A stretch of DNA of 64,000 bases from Polytrichum commune (lineage: Eukaryota; Streptophyta; Polytrichopsida; Polytrichales; Polytrichaceae): contig OX485806.1 of the NCBI GenBank assembly GCA_950295325.1, positions 41,414,001-41,478,000 of the forward strand, given 5' to 3'. The notes under the pieces are model-generated. The model searched no databases. It was not told where the DNA came from and saw only the letters and a list, made by a program, of their open reading frames with translations. The translations under genes were made by a program, and so were the position numbers. Position 1 is the stretch's first letter, and each line of letters opens with the position of its first letter. Below are positions 10,684 to 23,029 of this stretch, piece after piece.

Positions 10684-12140
10684 TCATTCTCCATCTTCAT
10701 CTTCAGCTTCATTTCCATTCTCGACATCGTTTTCTGCAGCAGCAATACGTACCAAGTTGTCTTTGGCAAAATCTATATGTTTTGGGGGGATGGTCATTGT
10801 CTCTGATTTAGAACCTTTGCGTGGTTTCCAAGCACAAAGTATGGTATCTGTGTTTATCCAAATTGGTTCGTATGCTGAGTCCATTGTCCATTTGAAACCT
10901 TTTTTGGTGTCCCACCCTAAATATCTGCGGAGCACATTTTGATCTTTGGTGCTTGGACGGCAATATTCCACCTCAATTTGACGAAAATTTGGGCTAGTTG
11001 GAACAAAATTTGGTGATGACAATGCTTTTACCAACCAAATTGGTTTAGGGTGTTTTTCATCTCCAAGATGTACGAGGATCATATAACCTTCGTAGCAATC
11101 AACAACCACACGAAATGATGGAGCTGGACGATTACGAGCTAGGCCAACATAATGGTTGTCCGCTGCGAACTCTTCACGGATGTCCCCATTGTCGAAGAAC
11201 ATGGCCTCAAATTCCACGATTGTCACTCGGCTTTGTGGCCAAAAACCTTGTGTCAAACTTGAATGTGTATCGACATCGGGTGCTAGCAATGCTGAGCGAA
11301 TGCGATCCCAATACGCAATCAATGGTTTGTGGGTATCCCGAACACGCCTTGTGATGTCTTCCTCGTACAATTCTTTTCAATACTGGATGAATATGGATAT
11401 ACCTTTGATGATTTCTGGTCCATTCCTCATGGGGTTGGGTGTGCAAGGCTTTGGCTCCCCATTAGATAGCATACATTTGCCCTCTTCGTTTTGGCGCCAG
11501 ACGAGTACCCCTTCCTCTGGACCCCAATTCGGGGAAGTGCACAAAACTTTGAATTGCATGGCCGGCAGACCATCATCACGCATATAGAATCAGAATTGTT
11601 GAGCCTTGGTATGGCCCACTAAGTGGTCACCTCCCTTAAGAATGAATGGTTTGATAAATGATTTAAAATCGGGCACTTCTTCAATCAAATGCGGGATGAC
11701 TAGCACATTATCCAAATCCTTGTATGATTTCATGAGAAGAGGAATTGTTGGAAAATCCTCCTCGTGCAACTTCATACTCCAACGTCCAAATGAAGCGTCA
11801 ATATCATCATGCGTGTGGTTAACCATCAAAAAAGACACAAACACTTCTTTGAAAATGCCCTTGGCTACGAACAATGACCAAAAACAAAACACATATCAAC
11901 ATTTGTTGTCTTTGGCACAATTGCCCAGTTGCATGTGTAGAGTTGGAGGCAAAGGTTTAGCAAAAATGAGTTGTTCAGGTGGTTCTTGCAGTGACGATAG
12001 ACAAACTCCTTTCCCCTCTAGCACAACCTCATAAATTGGTGTTGTTCCACATCCAACAAAAAGAGCACGAGAGGATGATGTTGGCGGACTCTCAAGATCA
12101 CGTAGAAGTTTTGCAAAAGCTTACAATTCCCAATACCAAT
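10684..12140 (-). pseudogene. DUF7869-like gene, broken by three in-frame TGA codons
   Basis: One minus-strand reading frame runs from about 12120 to the stop at 10684. It includes blocks characteristic of the plant DUF7869 family: PLPPTLHMQLGNCAKDNK, then KGIFKEV, then the HTHDDIDASFGRWS signature, followed by KAQQF, FYMRDDGLPAM and a PKPIWLVKAL segment, ending in an acidic tail (EDEDGE). In-frame TGA codons interrupt it at 11896-11898, 11590-11592 and 11377-11379. All three are TGA with no frameshift between about 12120 and 10684, which fits C-to-T change at CGA or TGG codons. DUF7869 proteins are often found in transposon-like multicopy families; their function is unknown to me. The 5' end is not fixed, because a stop lies just upstream of about 12125. 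Confidence 0.7.
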
Positions 12141-12489
12141 TGGTTGAATAATGTTATGGCCCCCTTTATGGATGATCAAATCCTTAATTTGTCCTTAAGA
12201 TTCCTTATGGGAAAAGGAAATGGAAGTAAGATAAATTCTCTAAAAACAATATTAATGTCTCTTACTCCTTATATAATGTAATCGACATTGAACCCTCCAT
12301 GGAAGGAACAACAGATGACATATAACATTATACCACCTCAACTTAACCCCATAGTGCTTGAGAGGCCCTAGATGGGCTGCTCCATGTAGAAAACAATAAA
12401 ATAAAGTATATATAGCATCTGAGCTACATGCTTCCATATTCAACTAGTTGTAACTTGTGTCAAACAGGATCTAATTCAAAATTGTTTCA
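12141..12489. other. Short intergenic stretch, no gene seen
   Basis: No conserved coding signal. It leads into the terminal inverted repeat starting near 12490. Confidence 0.4.
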
Positions 12490-12661
12490 TTCATCAAGGG
12501 CAAGGAGTAAATTTGAAGGGCTATTACCCTTATTTTGGGGTCTAGCCCTTCACTTTCCCTTCAAAATATTTTGCAACCCTTCAAAAAGGAATGGTTCATT
12601 TTCTATAAACCCTTCAAAATGAACGGCAAAAAAAAGTAACCCTTCCCTAATAATACTTTGA

Positions 12662-13330
12662 GAAAAATGAGATCACTTGCTCATCTCACATCTGTCACCC
12701 CTCAGTCTGACAAAATTGCAGTAGAAACTGAGAGTCTGAAAGAGTATGGCCTCACAGAGACAGGTGGAGACTCGAGAGAGTCTAGATCCTAAAGTCACGG
12801 AAAAAAAAAAACCAACAAAATGAAATCGCTTGCAGCCTTGCACCTCTCTCTCACCCAAGTCTGCAAAAATCAAGCTGGATGCATAGGAGTCTCAGCGTAA
12901 GCAAGTTATAGATTTGACACTCAAGAGTCACAAAGTGGTGCTTCATTGTCAAACAGAAAAACTTGAAATTTGGAGATGACTTTCAGTACTTACGAGTGCA
13001 AAGGTAAAATGAGATCGCTTGCACCTGTCTCTCACCCAATTCTGCAAAAATCAAAGTTGGGTTCATAGGAGCCTTGCTGCCTCAGCTAACTTGCAAGCTA
13101 AAGATTCGACATTCAAGAGTCACAAAAGTATGCTTCCTTGTAAATCAGACAAACTTGGGATCTGGAGATGACTGACTTTAGTACATTCGGGTGCAAAGAT
13201 AACAATGAGATCGCATGCATCTCTCAAAGTCACGGAACTAGAGCTGGATCCCGACGAAGAACTTAGATAGTAGGTTTAGATCTGACAGACAGACATCCGA
13301 CTTGTCAAGAGTGCACTTCCTTCATTCCTT
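12662..13330 (+). repeat. Tandem repeat of about 155-196 bp, 3-4 degenerate units
   Basis: Units begin with AATGAGATCGCTTGCA-like sequence at about 12665, 12820, 13009 and 13205. Shared internal blocks are CTCTCACCCAA, TCTGCAAAAATCAA, CTCAAGAGTCACAAA and TTGGAGATGACT. Two spacings of about 190-196 bp and one of about 155 bp are seen. Confidence 0.7.
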
Positions 13331-13682
13331 AATCCTGCCAGTTGCTAGAGCTGCTCACCGAGGGCTTGGGTCTGCATGGGTTCGACCCAGTGTGTGATTT
13401 AGGGTGGATTTCTTCATTATTCCGATTATCAGTGCAAAATTGCACTAAGAATCGATTTGGTGGCATGAGAATTCGAGAATGGGTGTAGTGTGAGCAGATC
13501 AAATTCTTGAGTGTGTCCATAACCGGATCTTGTGCCTATGTCTCAAAATCGGTGTAGGGCTCAAAGTGAAAATGGTAAACAGAAACCTTTGCTTGGTGTA
13601 CAGAAAGCTGAACTCGTTAATGGGTGCAGGTGTTAGCTAAAGAAATAAAGTCTCTTTGAGCTTTACAGATGGAAGAATACGA

Positions 13683-13708
13683 AAACCCTTAAACCCTAAA
13701 CCCTAAAC
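13683..13708. repeat. Interstitial telomere-like repeat (CCCTAAA)
   Basis: AACCCTTAAACCCTAAACCC and continuation give about three CCCTAAA-type units, the plant telomere motif, also known as a telo-box in promoters and 5' leaders. The nearby 13853-13870 holds degenerate versions. No gene follows, so a regulatory role is not supported here. Confidence 0.6.
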
Positions 13709-14983
13709 CTTATGAACGTTGTGGGGGGATCCTTATCATGGCAAGCTAGCTTTCTCTGTCTGTAAATTATGACATGTCACATATGTATGTTTTGCTCAGC
13801 TCTTCTTTAGCAAAATTGACAAAAAGGATTAATCACTCAAGTATCTTCTGAGTAAACCTAATCCCTGAACCCTGATTCAAGTCTTATGAAACTGTGAGCA
13901 GATCCTTGATTTCTAATTATGGAGTCTCTTGATTTTGAAGATATTTGGGAGAGGTGGATGAGTGTGAAGGATAGAAGATTTCAAGAATGATTTAGATTGT
14001 GAGTTTCGAGTTTCTTACATCTTACTACTATTGCTTTCTTGTTGTCCTCAAGATTTATCATTGATGCCAATATGTTGAGATGTCATTACCATTTCAATAT
14101 ACTCAAACATCAATGTTTCATTAATGAAATAGTTCTATCTTTTCACCATGTGTGTTCTTTGGTCTCACTTATATTATAGTTTTCAACATCGCTTAAATGA
14201 TAAACATGATAATGTGCACTTTCAACAAAAGCTTTAATACATACATGAAGGGCAATTTTTGAGGTAACCCTTCATTTTGAAAGGGAAAATTTTGAGTTAC
14301 CCTTCCCTATGAAATACAAGCAACCCTTCAAATTTATGCCTTGATCAAGGGTGTTTATGTATCACTTGAACATCTTATTGTAATTGAAGATTCCAGTTTA
14401 CATACACAATCTAGCCTTGACCTATGCTCCTAGATGCATAAACATGCATATTGTATCGATCATCAATGTTTCACAATATTGACAAGATAAGATATTGTAC
14501 TAAATAAAATTTAGACATGTAAATCATTTTTATTTAAATTTAAATGCCTCGTTGAGGACTTTAGAAAATGTGTATGTTAGGTTGTGTATTGAGTCCCCTA
14601 GATCTCTAACACTTGAAGGCCACAATGGCTCGATGTTCAACATATCAGACCTTGGACAACTATCAAAATAACTATAATCAACTATTTTTAGAATATATTT
14701 AAGGGAACAACTATAGTTAGCTAGAAAAAATTCAAACCAATTTAAAGAACAACTAAAGTTTAAAAAAAAAATTAAGACCAAATTTAAGAACAACTATAGT
14801 TAACTAGAACAATTCCAAGCATTATTATATATTCAAAGAAGTTCGCCTCTTGATTTGCTTCAGTTGAAGGTCTTTAATATGCTTGGACCATTGAGGATCA
14901 TCAAGAAACGGCTTTATACGATCACTCTCAGTGTTGAGCTCCGAAACGACCTCCATGTACACCACCAACACAAATAACACAAT

Positions 14984-15253
14984 ACACTAAATAAGATGTT
15001 TAGTGTTTGACCACCCTACCTTGCTCAACACTAATTTTCAAATTTTTAACAATTTGTGCTAGAAGACATTTGAAGATATGTTGGAATTCTTCTTTAATCA
15101 TTGTTTTTTTTCATATCCTTACTAAATTCAAACATGTAACTTCCACATATTACCATAGTTGATATTTAGTGTTTGAATTTACATTTAATGTTACTTACTT
15201 TCATAGGGTTATTGGTATTTAGTGTATCAAACACTAAATATCCTATTTAGTGT
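14984..15253. mobile_element. MITE family B, about 270 bp, 27-bp TIRs
   Basis: 14984-15010 (ACACTAAATAAGATGTTTAG...) and 15227-15253 are inverted copies over 27 bases with two mismatches. A tandem ACACTACA run follows at 15258-15285. A related terminus is seen at 5752-5785. No coding capacity. Confidence 0.75.
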
Positions 15254-15285
15254 AGTGACACTACAACACTACAACACTACAACAT

Positions 15286-16013
15286 AATTTTGTGGACATG
15301 TTGTGATCAACTTTAGTTAACTAGATATAACTATAATTAACTACATTTTTTGGTGGGTCAAATCGCAAACAACTATAGTTATGAAAGGCAACGAGTTAAC
15401 TAATAGTTGAATTAGTTGGTTATTTGTCCAAGGTCTGCAATGTATACACACAATTCCCACGAGCCTCACCAAGTTTTTGAATAAGATTTGAAAAATTTCA
15501 AGATATGCCATGGATAAAATAGAAACATTTCCATACATCACATTGATCATCAAAATACAAAGTATGTATTTATATCCAAGGGCACTCAACTTAAACCTAA
15601 TCTTAGTATTAGAACCTAGGAACTGTATATTTGAGCCTAAGTATTTAATAACATTGCGGTGTTTAAGTGATTCAAAAGTATTATGTCAAAATAAGTTAAT
15701 CTTACACATGGTCATTTTCTACACAATTAGCTAAAGGCGGAAGTATGAAGCTCAAAACACGTGCTTTTGTGTTCGGACGCTGAAGTGTCAAGCCTTAGAT
15801 CTCCCAACCCTACAAGGAACTTATTTAATAGTAGATAATATTTTGTACTATTTTATCTTGTGCCAAAAAATAGGTGGCAACATATTATTAATTAAGCTCG
15901 CATTATGATAGTGGCATGCCCAACTATTGGTGGACTTTGACTCATAATGAGCGGTCCCGCCCAAGTTGGCGGCCTCTCCAAACACATTTAATATTATAAG
16001 TTGTTGTTTGATG
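15286..16013. other. Intergenic, no gene seen
   Basis: AT-rich, short ORFs only. It ends at the target site of the Mutator-type element. Confidence 0.5.
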
Positions 16014-17035
16014 TTTATGTATGGCGGACGCTAACCCTCCCCCTACGAACTTTTAGGTGGAGGTGGATAGGGGTGGGGGTCCATGATCCGGCACCTCTAG
16101 GCACCCCCCACAAAACAAATCTAAAATTTTCAAATCCCAACCAAAAATTGTTGCCCACTCCGCCCAACTTCAAAAAATAAAATTGCCTTTGCATTCTTCA
16201 AGGCTGCTTGTCCATATAACCGATATTGAGTGCACTCATCTTCAAGGTCCAAAATCCAATATATATATGTTCACTTCCACTTAGTAAATATGCAATTGAC
16301 TTGGACTCCATTTCAAAGTGAAACCGTCAATAAAGCATGTAATGAACTTGGAAGTAAAATAATTACAACACCATGATTAGCACTAAGGTTAAATTTTTGT
16401 GACTTACCATTGAAAAGGTCTTTGTCATTCTAAAATAAGACTATATAAAGTATTTTATTTTGAATTTGTTTATTTTAGAATATTTTAGTCAATGCCTTCT
16501 ATTTCCACAAATATTTTTACACATTCACACTAATAAAATGTGATTGAATGTAATTAAAAGGTTTTATTACAACACACACACAAGTCATGTCATTTCCAAT
16601 TCCAACTTTTCTTTGTCTCGCTCTTTTGCTTTCCACGTACACATGTAAATATAGAAGACATAAGTTGCAATCATGTAACTTAAGTACATTGATAAAAATA
16701 ATGAATAAAATAATCATTGAGGACTATTAGCATATGACGATAGTGGAGGAAAACATGATTTGGATAGAACTTGCACATATATTGTCAATTTGTTCCTTAA
16801 ACCTTAGGGCCCCCTTTGCACATCTATTTAAACGTACACACTAGAGACAAATAATGTATATCCCTTATGTATATTATGTATGCTAATGCATCAAATAATA
16901 CTTTTCTTACACTCACATTAGCTTATATTATTTGTTTTGTTGGGGGTGCCCAGAGATGCCAGATCGCGGACCCCACCCCAATCCATCTCCACCTGAAAGT
17001 TCATAGGGGGAGGGTTAACGTCTGCCTTTATGTAT
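16014..17035. mobile_element. Complete non-autonomous Mutator-type (TIR-MULE) element with 9-bp target duplication
   Basis: The element is 16023-17026 (1004 bp). Its ends begin GGCGGACGCTAACCCTCCCC and, on the minus strand, GGCAGACGTTAACCCTCCCC. Similarity continues for about 95-100 bases into each side (GGTGGAG, ATCCGGCACCTCT / ATCTGGCATCTCT, CACCCCC, AACAAAT). It is flanked by a perfect 9-bp direct repeat TTTATGTAT at 16014-16022 and 17027-17035. Long TIRs with a 9-bp duplication are diagnostic of the Mutator superfamily. The interior carries no convincing ORF or captured gene, so it would need a transposase in trans, possibly of the type seen at 18.2-20.3 kb. Confidence 0.92.
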
Positions 17036-17122
17036 TCTAATGGGGATGTTCTAAGTCCGAGAAGGCATTGGTACATATTCCATATGTTTACATCCTTTAT
17101 TAACACGTACATTTCATACATC

Positions 17123-17250
17123 TGCACTCAAAGTCAATGAGAAACCAAAGTGGGTGGAAACAAATGAAAGGAAATTATCATAAAAGAGGAGCCAACCCAA
17201 CCCAATTGCCCACTTTAAAACAACAGGTATAGGGCAACAATGAAGAGAAA
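17123..17250 (+). repeat. Dispersed repeat shared with 40911-41025
   Basis: ACTCAAAGTCAATGAGAAAC, then GGGTGGAA..CAAATGAA and GGCAACAATGAAG blocks are repeated in the same order at 40911-41025. Family unknown. Confidence 0.65.
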
Positions 17251-18190
17251 TTTTGGTGTTCTTTCACACGTTGTTGTGTGTGCTTTACATAGTGGTATTG
17301 TGTTTGTATATTTTTTGTTTCCTTCATGGAATCATTTGGTGATCATTTAGTGACTGTCAATCATCCACTTCCCATGCCCCATGGAGGGCTCCAATCAGCA
17401 TGTATTTCAGATGATGAACTTGCACAAACTAACCCTATAGTGTTTAAAAAAAACGAGTTGGTCTAATGATGGCATTGAGAGAGAGGGCACAAATTCCCCC
17501 TTCAAAATCAATTTGTATACAAGACCTTGTATGGACTGACCACGTGATAAGTGGCCAGGGAAAATACAAACCCTCTAAGCTTGCTATCATTTCTAGGACA
17601 GATTGGACGATTTTGATAAGGGGGAACAACACCATCCTCATTTCCCTTGCAAATACACCAAAGAAACCGCAAGGGTTAACTTGCCAAACTCTTTGAGGTC
17701 ACCTCGTGCACATAGCTTTGCATTCTTATTATTGAGGTACCAACTTTTCTCCATGTTCTTTGTCTACATCTCTTATGAATAACTAAGTAACACATTGTAT
17801 GTTACAATCCAAAATCAGTATTGTGAATATATAACAAAAACTTAATGCAAATCTTGACGAACTTTAGGACCTTCCTATATTATTTGTACTTTGGGAATTG
17901 TTTTCCAGGTGTCCTACACATAGTGCATGTACTACTAAATCACTTTCTCATTCACTTCATGTTCTTCATTGTACTTTACATGTAGGATAGTTTGTATCTT
18001 TAATAACCCATCACTTGACACCAATGCAACAAACTAAATTCAATTATAACGGTTTTCTCTTGGCATATTAGATTCAGGTGTAACTTTGGACTGGAAGAGA
18101 AGTCTGCAATAGTGCCCCATGATATGCAAACATTATTGAGATTCACCCAAAAGAAAAAGAAGAACAAGGTAGAGCAAAAAAAAAAGAGGT
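17251..18190. other. Intergenic, no gene seen
   Basis: Several short open frames but no recognisable protein. It may contain the 5' part of the MULE whose coding remnant starts near 18190. Confidence 0.4.
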
Positions 18191-20270
18191 TGTACCTGAC
18201 TATGACGCATTTCCGACCAACAAATATGTCTGTCCAAAGGTTGCATGTATTGGCAAAACTAAAGTTGGAAACTTTGTGAAAAGAGGGTGTCATTGTTGCT
18301 TTGTGGCAAAAAAACCATATCTACACCGCTCTTTGTGTTTATTGATATACGAAAACACCAAACACTTGAATGCACAAGGTGAACATTGTCATGGTTCCAT
18401 GGTTAGTGGCGTTCGCTATGCACTCTGGTCTGGATTATCCGAAGAATTGAAATTGAAAATTGCTCAACTACATGCATTCTGTCTAACACCATCACAAATT
18501 ATGCAACAACACATTGCAAAAGTATGAGAACTGGCAATGTCTAATGGTGGTTTTCACTCGAGATACATTCTTGATACCCAAGGATATAAGAAACATTTGA
18601 TGTAAGAGAGCCGAAGATCTTTGGGGAAAACATCCCTCTGATTCCATCAGTGTCCGCATGTGGACAATGGAGAATCCAGAGAGTGTGCTTTACTACTTGG
18701 AACACTCCTTAATGGAACTCAATTCACAAATACAAAAAGACTCACCTTTCACCTTGGGCATCCAAACTGAATGGCAACTACATATGATGGTCAAGTTTGG
18801 GCACAACAATGCTCTATCATTTGATGATACATTTGGGATTTCACAAACACAAATGACCCATGATTGTTTGTCCTTCATTGCCTTTCAACGTCCTTCACAT
18901 CTAATCATGTATGCAAAACCACATTCATATTAGTCACATCAGTATAATATTTGCAAACACACATTCTATTATACATGAACTATGTGGTCTTTACATTATC
19001 CACTATATACAATTATGGTTTTTGACGACTGGAAGAATGAAATACTTGTCACTTTCTTCATCATTTCATGAACTCACGAACAAGATCTCCACCATGTTCT
19101 ACAAACTTTGCACCGTAGACTTCAAACTGTTGCGGACAATTGGAGCCCCTTTGCCATTATTGTTGACAACGCCCAAGCTGAGATTAACACCATAAGGTTA
19201 GTGATAGTGCCACACTTAAAATTCAATAAATTTCCACATATGTCATTCAATTGTATGTACTTGTTTTTATGTCCTTTGTCTTCATTGTCTTGCCTCTTGA
19301 TTATTGTTCCATTTGTGCAGCCTGGTATGGCCCAATGCCAAATTTGTTCATGTGCTTTTGGCATGCCTGCAAAGCTTGGGCTGAGAATTCGGTCAAAGAA
19401 TTTAATGTTGTTGCAGAGTGCACCATTGTTCTTCAATTTCTTGGGGATGTTATGTACAGTAACGAGTGTGGCGTTGATGATGACCTTCTCGACTGAGCCC
19501 TCATGCAACTCGATATGATTGCCAACTTGCATCCTGGGGTGACTGCATTCATGAGGTACATCAAAGATATATGGAGGCCCAAAATGTCAATGTGGTGTGT
19601 TGGGGCCCGACAAATAACCCATGTAGGTCAAAACACAAATGCGGCATTTAATCCTATCACTCCAACCTAAAAAACATTTTACACTTAGCAAAATAAAGGT
19701 TTGTAGGTAGACAAATGGATTGGTTAATTTATCATCTAACGGGTGATGTTTTAACACACTATTAGTACACTATCCAATGCAAAGCATTTGGATTTGTGCG
19801 CAACAGGGCACAAAATTGTATTGTTGTATCAACGATTATAAGAGCTAACAAAATACATGATACAAACATCTTAATCTGCATGGATGAGGACGTTGCATAT
19901 GTGGGATCTGTGAATAACAAGCCAAAGGTCTAGACCATCCATGCGCCGGCCTCCAAATGGGCACAATGCAATTGCCCAGTCGCAAAAGAGGGTATGATAT
20001 GCAAACACACTGTCAAAGTCTTCAAGATGCTCCACCCCAACGTCGATCATGGTATCATGGTTCTCAAAGCGGGTACAAAACACGGTATGAACCGTGCAAC
20101 TCTAATGCCTCAATCTTTCATGAAATTTTCCCAACAATCCACTCACATCCACACTACCCCGAACGTTGCTACAACCGCCAATGTTGTGCAGGATACAAAT
20201 CTTCCTATTGGTAGCTACGCTGAACACATAATATGTGGCCATGCAGTTACAATCCTAGCATCATAGTTGT
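18190..20270 (+). pseudogene. MULE transposase (SWIM zinc finger type), heavily decayed
   Basis: Recognisable blocks occur in order, in changing frames: 18200-18527 (FVKRGCHCCFVAKKPY, NTKHLNAQGEHCHG, GLSEELKLKIAQL); 18655-18850 (RMWTMENPES, FTLGIQTEWQLHMMVKFGHN); 19080-19195 (LHHVLQTLHRRLQ, AIIVDNAQAEINTIR), which is the MULE catalytic-core region; 19320-19500 (FMCFWHACKAWAENSVKEF), the conserved W-H region; 19880-20130 with a SWIM finger CNCPVAKEGMICKH (C-x-C-x9-C-x-H). At least three frame changes and several stops intervene. Mutator transposases of this type move elements like the one at 16023-17026, but the ends of this element were not found. It cannot make a functional protein. Confidence 0.85.
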
Positions 20271-20858
20271 AGCTCTGCACATTCTTGCCAGTTCCAGAGG
20301 GTGAGGCCTTCAACCCTGTAATTCATTCCCAAACCAACTCTTCTCAAGCTGCAATTGCCACAACATCAGATCACATATATAAATCTTTTGCCAGAAGATT
20401 GCAAAATATTTTGTCCCGCAATATTATTTTCTTGCAGATTTGAAGTTCATCAAAGGGAAGCAAGAGCAACTAATATCATGTGGCATTGCTACAATGCAAG
20501 TGAATCCCACACATTTTCCTCTTTTGAAAAAAACTAGGGATAATTTTTTGAAGCGACACCGCAATTTTTTGGAAACACCATTGGCCAGAAAAAAAATCCA
20601 AGAACTCTTAATATGGGTCTTGCAAACTATATACTATGTCCTTCAAAAATTCAATGATAACCTATTGCATGTATTGTTTAAATTATTTGCCTTGTTTCTT
20701 GATATTGTCCGCTTGTTACATCTTTGTGTTGCATATTTATGTTCATATATGTCCCTAATATTTGTATAGGATCTCTAAGACACCTCAAATTTTGTATGGG
20801 AGAGCAAATGTTCTTATTCTAATTTTTATTCATTGGCCATGCACTGACCATAATTAAT
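20271..20858 (+). pseudogene. Possible C-terminal tail of the MULE remnant
   Basis: 20440-20769 is open for 109 residues and begins with a basic, plausible stretch (KKTRDNFLKRHRNFLETPLARKK), then becomes hydrophobic and AT-driven. The first part may be the transposase C-terminus; the rest is probably chance. Confidence 0.3.
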
Positions 20859-21250
20859 GACAGTCCAAACGCTAACGCATATTGAAGAACATAGGACATA
20901 GGCATTAGACGGACATCCCAAACACTGACGCACACCAAAAAATTAAAGACTTACACCTTTCAAGAACAGCCTAAACACTAACGCATACTTAAGAACAATT
21001 GACATACATTCTTAAAGGACAACCCAAACACTTATACACATTGAAAAACAAAAAACTTACACATTTGAAAGACTATCTAAATACTGAGGCATACTGAATA
21101 ACATAATACTTACACCTTGCAAGGACAACCTAAATACTAGGGCATCATGAATAACATTAGACTTACACTTTGAAGGACAACCCAAACACTAACATGCATT
21201 GAAGAACAAATGAATGAACATAGGATCTACACCTTTGAAGGACAACCCTA
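20859..21250 (+). repeat. 53-bp minisatellite, about 7 units
   Basis: Units start near 20859, 20911, 20963, 21017, 21070, 21123, 21175 and 21239. The consensus contains GGACAACCCAAACACTAACG, CATTGAAGAACA and ACTTACACCTTTGAA. The last full unit is longer (about 65 bp) because of an inserted AATGAATGAACATAGG-like piece. It lies just after the MULE remnant and may belong to its subterminal region. Confidence 0.85.
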
Positions 21251-22760
21251 CATTAATGCAAAATTAATGTGGAAGACTTATACTCTTGTAGAATAACCCA
21301 CCACCATAGTAAATTCCAAAATATTTCATGTCCCAATGCCTTTATAAATTCCAAAATATTCTCCAACATAAAAAAACTGCAAGCCCAACTCAAATTTTGT
21401 TGGGGTATTCGTGCTTGTATTCGTGCTTGTATTCATGAATTCGGAGACTTTACCTCCGCCCATAGCTTATAATTATTTTTGTATTATTTTCTTGCACACC
21501 ATACTTTTGCAAGGAGGACGTGTTTTTTTCAGGTCTGCGTGAAGGCCAGTGGTGACCATTGAATCAAAGTGAAAGTATCCATAGTCTCCTAACACATAGT
21601 ATTCATAGTATTCATAGTTTTCATAATTATTTTGAGGTTATTTGCTAATTACCTCAAAAAATATTGGTTATTTTCTTAAAGTCTTGAATTTAAACAGATT
21701 TTTGTCAAACTCAAAAAAATGCAATTTAGAGATGCATTAGATTTACCATCTTTTGCAACAAAAACTGAAATGTAGATTTTATAAATCATAGATAAATAAG
21801 CTGATAAATAAGCTAAAAGACCCTTTGCCAAAGCTAAAAATTCCACTCAACAGTAACTTGCAGAACAATAGATGGAAGGAAAAAACTTACTGAAATCAGA
21901 CAAAGGGGCAATATTTTGCATAATTGTCGGAAAACTTGTCTAAGTGTTTGATGCAACTTTGATGCTACTCATATATGCCAATTGGAGCAATGTGAAGGTA
22001 AAAAATAGTGACAATAATGATTCGTTGCAATCAATTAATCAAAAGGGATGTCACTTGCTGTATATAGGAATAGGTCTAGGAAGATTACACACTCACATGA
22101 TTAAGAGACTAGGCACGAATTAAATTGGGATAATAGTACGAGAGTAGCTCCAACCTCTTAGTTGCAACCTTTAAAATCACCATAGAGAAAACATGGCATA
22201 ACCCTTAAGTTTGAAAAGACAAAAATGATCCAAAAGACTTCCCAAACATAGCTTAAATTTTTAATTTGGAAATACACTTTGAAAACTTTAAACCACAACA
22301 ACGACCGGCATGAATGTGCACAAGAATGTACAAAGTTGATGCCGCAGACAACTAGCCTACTTGAGCATCTAAATTCACAATTTTCTCCTTCCAAATTTCA
22401 CAGGTGAAGAAACCTTGGTATTGAAATCAAAGAAATTTGGTGACATCCACATGGAAAGAAAGAAAGACATCGACCAATGCAAGAAAGAAACAAAGACATC
22501 GACCATATTGGGGATTCCCGACTGCAAGTTATAAATAAAAAATATGATGTGGGAAGATCTAATCAACAATGTATCCAATCATTGCAAGTTTCTTCATGAA
22601 AACTTTAATCAAACTTCTAGTCACCAAACATCTAATCTCCAACATGACAATAGAAGATTGAAGAGAGCCAAAGCAAGAGTGACCCTAGAACACACATTTT
22701 AGGACATAAGTGAAGTACATCGTGCCTCACAAATCTCCAAAGTGAAGTACAATCAACCTT
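21251..22760. other. Intergenic, no gene seen
   Basis: AT-rich DNA with a tandem ATTCGTGCTTGT duplication near 21408-21432 and AGTATTCATAGT copies near 21598-21622. No recognisable protein. Confidence 0.5.
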
Positions 22761-22928
22761 CAATAATTTACATTCAACCCTAGACCTTGAGGTTTTGCAC
22801 TCTTCGCTCTCATCCTCAATAATTCACACTCAAACCTAGACCTCGAGGTTCTGCACTCCTCACTCTCGTCCTCAATAATTCACACTTAAATCTAGACCTC
22901 GAGGTTTTGCACTCCTCGCTCTCGTCCA
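22761..22928 (+). repeat. 56-bp tandem repeat, 3 units
   Basis: Units start at 22761, 22817 and 22873, each CAATAATT..ACA, then CCTAGACCTCGAGGTT and GCACTCCTCGCTCTCGTCC. Units differ at a few positions only. They are GC-richer than the surroundings. Confidence 0.9.
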
Positions 22929-23029
22929 TGCGTCGTCCTCTTCATTGGTGGGAATCGATGACTTGTTGCACTAGTCATCGGATGTGTGTAGGCATGGAAA
23001 AAAATATTTTGCGCCTGCCCTATCAGTCC

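Larger units (their letters stand above)
12490..14350. mobile_element. Non-autonomous element with about 110-150-bp TIRs enclosing tandem repeats
   Basis: 12490-12640 and 14245-14350 are inverted copies: left TAAATTTGAAGGGCTATTACCC against right (minus strand) TAAATTTGAAGGGTTGCTTG, with several CCCTTCAAAATGAA blocks in both. Inside are about 190-bp tandem repeats (12662-13330) and telomere-like DNA (13683-13708). No transposase is present. No clear target duplication was found at the fuzzy ends, so the class is open. Confidence 0.5.

Noticed and set aside
11156-11587. 143-residue plus-strand ORF
   Set aside because: Complement of the DUF7869-like pseudogene, whose minus-strand frame matches a family.
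19122-19532. 136-residue minus-strand ORF
   Set aside because: Antisense of the MULE remnant; the plus strand carries the conserved transposase blocks.
22741-22930. Possible CRISPR-like array
   Set aside because: The units are contiguous 56-bp tandem repeats without unique spacers, in a plant nuclear genome.
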